From Vibrio cidicii (GTDB lineage Bacteria; Pseudomonadota; Gammaproteobacteria; Enterobacterales; Vibrionaceae): a DNA stretch of 64,000 nt. The stretch's first letter is position 1. Every line of letters begins with the position of its first letter. The position numbers and the translations under genes are program-made. Below are positions 61,105 through 64,000 of the stretch, in pieces. The stretch covers positions 434,001 to 498,000 of the forward strand of contig NZ_CP046804.1 in NCBI RefSeq assembly GCF_009763805.1. Direction: 5' to 3'. The notes below the pieces were generated by a model. The model ran no database searches, was not told where the DNA came from, and worked only from the letters and a program-made list of their open reading frames with translations.

Positions 61105-61134
61105 TAGGCTGTCATCTAAAAAAAGGAATCGACT

Positions 61135-63450
61135 ATGTGCGCAAAACATACAGCTTGTCAGTCACACAAAATATCCGCTGTCCGTCCGGCATCGACTTGT
61201 TGCCAGAGCGCTAACCTCGCGGCTGCAAAGATCAGCCCAATCAACTCAGCGACGGCAGATTGCTGTTCCTCTGAAGTATGTTCAAGCAGTGACCCTGGTG
61301 AGGAAAGCGAGCGGCAAAGGCATCAAACCTCAAGCCAGAACACAGAGCGTCAGCAATGGCTCATCTCAGGAATGGATTGCCCTTCCTGCGCGCAAAAACT
61401 CGAGAAAGCCCTTCGTTCACTGGACGGGGTTCTCAACGCCAAGGTGCTGTTCGCCACAGAAAAACTGGTGGTCGATTTTGATGCGCGTATCTCTGCCAGC
61501 GAGATTGAGCACCTAGCGCAAAAAACTGGCTTTCCTCTTCGCCTGCTCGGCGCAAACAAAGCGCGCAATCCCCTCAATGAGTCAGCATCTGGCTGGCGCG
61601 CAACATTGAAAAGTAACGCGCATATCTTGACCATTTCCCTTGCCATGGCGATAGGTGCCCTGTTTTCAACCATTGATAGCGATGTCAGCCATTGGATATT
61701 TGTGCTCACCTGTTTAGCCGGGCTCTATCCTGTCGCGAGAAAAGCGTGGCGCTTGGCTTTATCGGGTACCCCATTTGCGATTGAAACTTTGATGAGCGTG
61801 GCCGCTCTAGGCGCTCTTTATTTGGGTGAAAGTGTTGAAGCGGCAATGGTACTGCTGCTGTTTTTGATTGGTGAAAAGCTGGAAGCTTATGCCTCGTCCC
61901 GAGCTCGCAGTGGCGTGCAAGCTTTGATGGCGCTCGTGCCAGAAAACAGCATAAAAATCGTCGATGGTGAACGGGTTTCGGTAGCAGCCAGTGAGTTGCT
62001 CCCGGGAGATGTGGTGGAAATCGCTCCGGGTGATCGCTTGCCAGCCGATGGGAAATTGATGACCGCCATCGCCAGTTTTGATGAAAGTGCGTTGACTGGT
62101 GAATCCCTTCCTGTCGAACACCAGGTTGGCGCGAAGTTGATGGCAGGCGTTGTTTCGCTAGATAAAGTCGTTCGAGTCGAAGTGACGTCTAAGCAAGGTG
62201 AAAATGCGATTGATCGTATTTTGCACCTGATAGAACAAGCCGAATCACGTAAAGCACCGCTGGAGCGTTTCTTGGATAGATTTAGCCGCTGGTACACGCC
62301 ACTGATGATGCTGGTCTCGCTGGTTGTTATCGTCACGCCGCCATTGCTCTTTGCCCAGCCTTGGGAAACTTGGGTTTATCGCGGTTTAGCTTTACTGCTG
62401 ATTGCTTGCCCCTGTGCATTGGTGATATCGACGCCAGCGGCAATTACATCCGGGTTAGCTGCGGCCGCGAAACGAGGCGCGCTGATCAAAGGGGGGGCTG
62501 CGCTGGAGTTACTCGGCAAAGTGGAGATGATCGCCTTTGATAAAACCGGCACCTTAACTCGTGGCAAACCGCAAGTGACGGATATTGTTGCTGTCGATAT
62601 CAGTGAAGAGAAACTCCTTACCATGACCAGTGCGATAGAGGTCGGCTCCAATCACCCGTTGGCAACGGCCTTAGTTGCCAAAGCTAAGGAAGCTGGAGTG
62701 ACAGTTCCTCACGCCCAAGACAAAACCGCGCAGATTGGCGTTGGCGTTTCTGGATGGGTTGACGGGCAGTTAGTGGAAGTGATTGCCTCAGCGAAAGCCA
62801 ATTTTCCGCTTCCGGACGCGCTCGCAAAAGCGATGCAGGTGCTTGAAGTCGAGGGAAAAACCGTGGCTTTGGTCCGTTGTGATCAAAAAGTCATGGGGCT
62901 GATTGCATGGCAAGATACCTTACGCGACGACGCGAACCAAGCGATCCGTGCGTTGAAGCGCTTGGGTATTTCCTCGCTGATGCTCACCGGAGACAATCCA
63001 CGTAGTGCAGAAGCGATCGCTGCGCATATCGGTATCGATTTTCAGGCTAACTTGCTTCCTGCCGACAAAGTTCATCATGTTGAAAAACGGGCGGCGACGC
63101 AGACGGTGGCGATGGTCGGAGACGGCATCAACGACGCACCTGCGATGAAGGCGGCGAGTATTGGCATTGCGATGGGCGGTGGAACCGATGTAGCGTTAGA
63201 AACTGCCGATGCTGCGCTCACGCACAATCGCTTGGTCGAGCTGCCGGCGATGATCGAGCTATCGCGAGCGACATTAAGCAACATTCGCCAAAATGTCACC
63301 TTGGCTCTAGGGCTGAAAGCGGTGTTTCTGGTAACGAGTCTGCTCGGCATCACGGGCCTCTGGGTGGCGGTATTGGCAGACAGCGGTGCGACCGCCTTAG
63401 TGACACTGAATGCGTTGAGGCTGCTGCGTTTTCAGCCGAAAGAAGCGTAA
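61135..63450 (+). CDS. zntA: ZntA-like Zn/Cd/Pb P-type ATPase
   Basis: P1B efflux ATPase of 771 residues in the inner membrane. The N-terminus (1-60) is Cys-rich (CCQSANLA, DCCSSEVCSS), then comes an HMA domain with GMDCPSCAQKLE at about 79. Further motifs: TGES-type actuator ALTGESLPVE (about 319), transmembrane metal site ACPCALVIS (about 424, the CPC of P1B pumps), phosphorylation DKTGTLT (about 468), HP-type SNHPLATAL (about 504) and GDGINDAP (about 661). CPC with the Cys-rich N-terminus fits zinc/cadmium/lead. Zn specificity is also supported by the ZntR-type promoter. The frame is intact and a 13-bp terminator follows. Confidence 0.93.
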   Translation: MCAKHTACQSHKISAVRPASTCCQSANLAAAKISPINSATADCCSSEVCSSSDPGEESERQRHQTSSQNTERQQWLISGMDCPSCAQKLEKALRSLDGVLNAKVLFATEKLVVDFDARISASEIEHLAQKTGFPLRLLGANKARNPLNESASGWRATLKSNAHILTISLAMAIGALFSTIDSDVSHWIFVLTCLAGLYPVARKAWRLALSGTPFAIETLMSVAALGALYLGESVEAAMVLLLFLIGEKLEAYASSRARSGVQALMALVPENSIKIVDGERVSVAASELLPGDVVEIAPGDRLPADGKLMTAIASFDESALTGESLPVEHQVGAKLMAGVVSLDKVVRVEVTSKQGENAIDRILHLIEQAESRKAPLERFLDRFSRWYTPLMMLVSLVVIVTPPLLFAQPWETWVYRGLALLLIACPCALVISTPAAITSGLAAAAKRGALIKGGAALELLGKVEMIAFDKTGTLTRGKPQVTDIVAVDISEEKLLTMTSAIEVGSNHPLATALVAKAKEAGVTVPHAQDKTAQIGVGVSGWVDGQLVEVIASAKANFPLPDALAKAMQVLEVEGKTVALVRCDQKVMGLIAWQDTLRDDANQAIRALKRLGISSLMLTGDNPRSAEAIAAHIGIDFQANLLPADKVHHVEKRAATQTVAMVGDGINDAPAMKAASIGIAMGGGTDVALETADAALTHNRLVELPAMIELSRATLSNIRQNVTLALGLKAVFLVTSLLGITGLWVAVLADSGATALVTLNALRLLRFQPKEA

Positions 63451-63470
63451 AGGTTGGCACACAATAGGCA

Positions 63471-63504
63471 CAAAGATACCTGCCGATACGTGCAGGTATC
63501 TTTG
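63471..63504 (+). terminator. Strong intrinsic terminator after zntA
   Basis: Perfect 13-bp stem CAAAGATACCTGC / GCAGGTATCTTTG. Confidence 0.9.
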
Positions 63505-63597
63505 TCTCAGATTTATGCAAATGGATGATCAACTTGTTGTGTTTTTGTGATGCCAAACGGTTTTTCTTGAAAATACATAATTGTTACATTAATCACT

Positions 63598-63613
63598 TGT
63601 GACTCTGATCACT
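63598..63613 (+). promoter_or_regulatory. CRP-binding site upstream of udp
   Basis: TGTGA-CTCTGA-TCACT matches the CRP half-sites TGTGA/TCACA with the correct 6-base spacing, 94 bases ahead of the udp ATG. E. coli udp is CRP- and CytR-controlled. Confidence 0.75.
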
Positions 63614-63706
63614 CCATGTTTTGGTTTGGTTCAGTAAAGTGCACTCTGTACCCCACAATTTCATTTGAGCTTACCTCGCATAGTAAGCCGCAATAAGGAG
63701 TGACTT

Positions 63707-64000
63707 ATGTCTCAAGCTGTTTTCCACTTAGGTGTAACTGAAGCCGATCTCAATGGTGCGACTCTGGCCATTATCCCTGGCGATCCAGCGCGCGTACAAA
63801 AAATTGCAGAAGAGATGGAAAATCCAGTATTTCTAGCCAGTCATCGTGAGTATACGCTGTACCGAGCAGAGTTAGACGGAAAAGCTGTGGTTGTGTGCTC
63901 TACCGGTATCGGTGGTCCATCAACGTCTATTGCGGTTGAAGAGTTAGCGCAACTTGGCGTACGTACTTTCCTACGCGTTGGTACGACTGGCGCGATTCAG
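63707..64000 (+). CDS. udp: Uridine phosphorylase, 5' part (runs off the window)
   Basis: The first 98 residues are visible: [33 protein letters not shown], then [20 protein letters not shown] and [11 protein letters not shown]. The phosphate-binding GDP motif and the GIGGPS loop are present. It splits uridine with phosphate to uracil and ribose-1-phosphate in pyrimidine salvage. AAGGAG precedes ATG 63707. Confidence 0.96.
   Translation, partial: MSQAVFHLGVTEADLNGATLAIIPGDPARVQKIAEEMENPVFLASHREYTLYRAELDGKAVVVCSTGIGGPSTSIAVEELAQLGVRTFLRVGTTGAIQ

Overview
The window looks like a Vibrio (Vibrionaceae) chromosome. The uridine phosphorylase start, the terC-type gene, the yqhC-like AraC locus and the zntA-type P-ATPase all read as Vibrio-like proteins. 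This is a judgement from protein resemblance, not a search. Eighteen single-base frame breaks are spread over otherwise well-conserved genes, and 17 of them are +1. I read these as residual insertion errors in the assembly, so most split genes are annotated as single genes.

Layout. 1-5.1 kb: a bufferin (bufABC) metal-peptide operon with a DoxX gene, a chemoreceptor and an HD-GYP phosphodiesterase. 5.1-9.2 kb: a reverse-strand sulP-usp pair, a PAS-GGDEF gene and a decayed dksA/traR-like gene. 9.3-14.5 kb: a potassium locus with a KdpDE-like two-component pair, trkH, ktrA and ktrB. 14.9-16.8 kb: a plasmid-type hypothetical gene and a GIY-YIG gene. 17.0-22.3 kb: a type I-F3 CRISPR-associated transposon (CAST) targeting module, tniQ-cas8/5-cas7-cas6 plus a minimal CRISPR array, with no cas1, cas2 or cas3. 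22.4-29.7 kb: an SMC/kleisin/KITE/Toprim operon ending in a WYL regulator, which looks like a divergent Wadjet/MksBEFG-type plasmid-defence system carried as cargo. 30.11-30.22 kb: the transposon end, with three TnsB-type sites and a terminal TGT/ACA, directly followed by an orphan terminator. The tnsABC genes and the opposite end are not in the window, so everything left of 30216 may be inside the element.

30.3-33.7 kb: terC, split by a complete IS21-family element (6-bp duplication ACAAGA). 34.4-38.2 kb: an AraC regulator, a cupin, a cyclophilin-like protein and a Tat-exported hydrolase. 38.5-59.3 kb: a striking same-strand cluster. It has an Asp/Asn beta-hydroxylase fused to a methyltransferase, a Tat-exported protein, a GNAT, a DUF6916 protein, three collar-domain (MdpB-like) proteins, a subtilase, and a roughly 4770-residue Ig/cadherin-repeat protein with five exact 888-bp tandem repeat units and a C-terminal beta-barrel. 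59.4-64 kb: a diguanylate cyclase, a CBS protein, a MerR-type-controlled zntA-like ATPase and the start of udp behind a CRP site.

How they fit together. The Cas complex with TniQ should guide transposition by crRNA. The SMC operon would protect the host or the element from plasmids, with WYL as likely repressor. The left 16 kb (metal buffering, anion and potassium transport, stress and c-di-GMP genes) would be adaptive cargo if the element extends that far.
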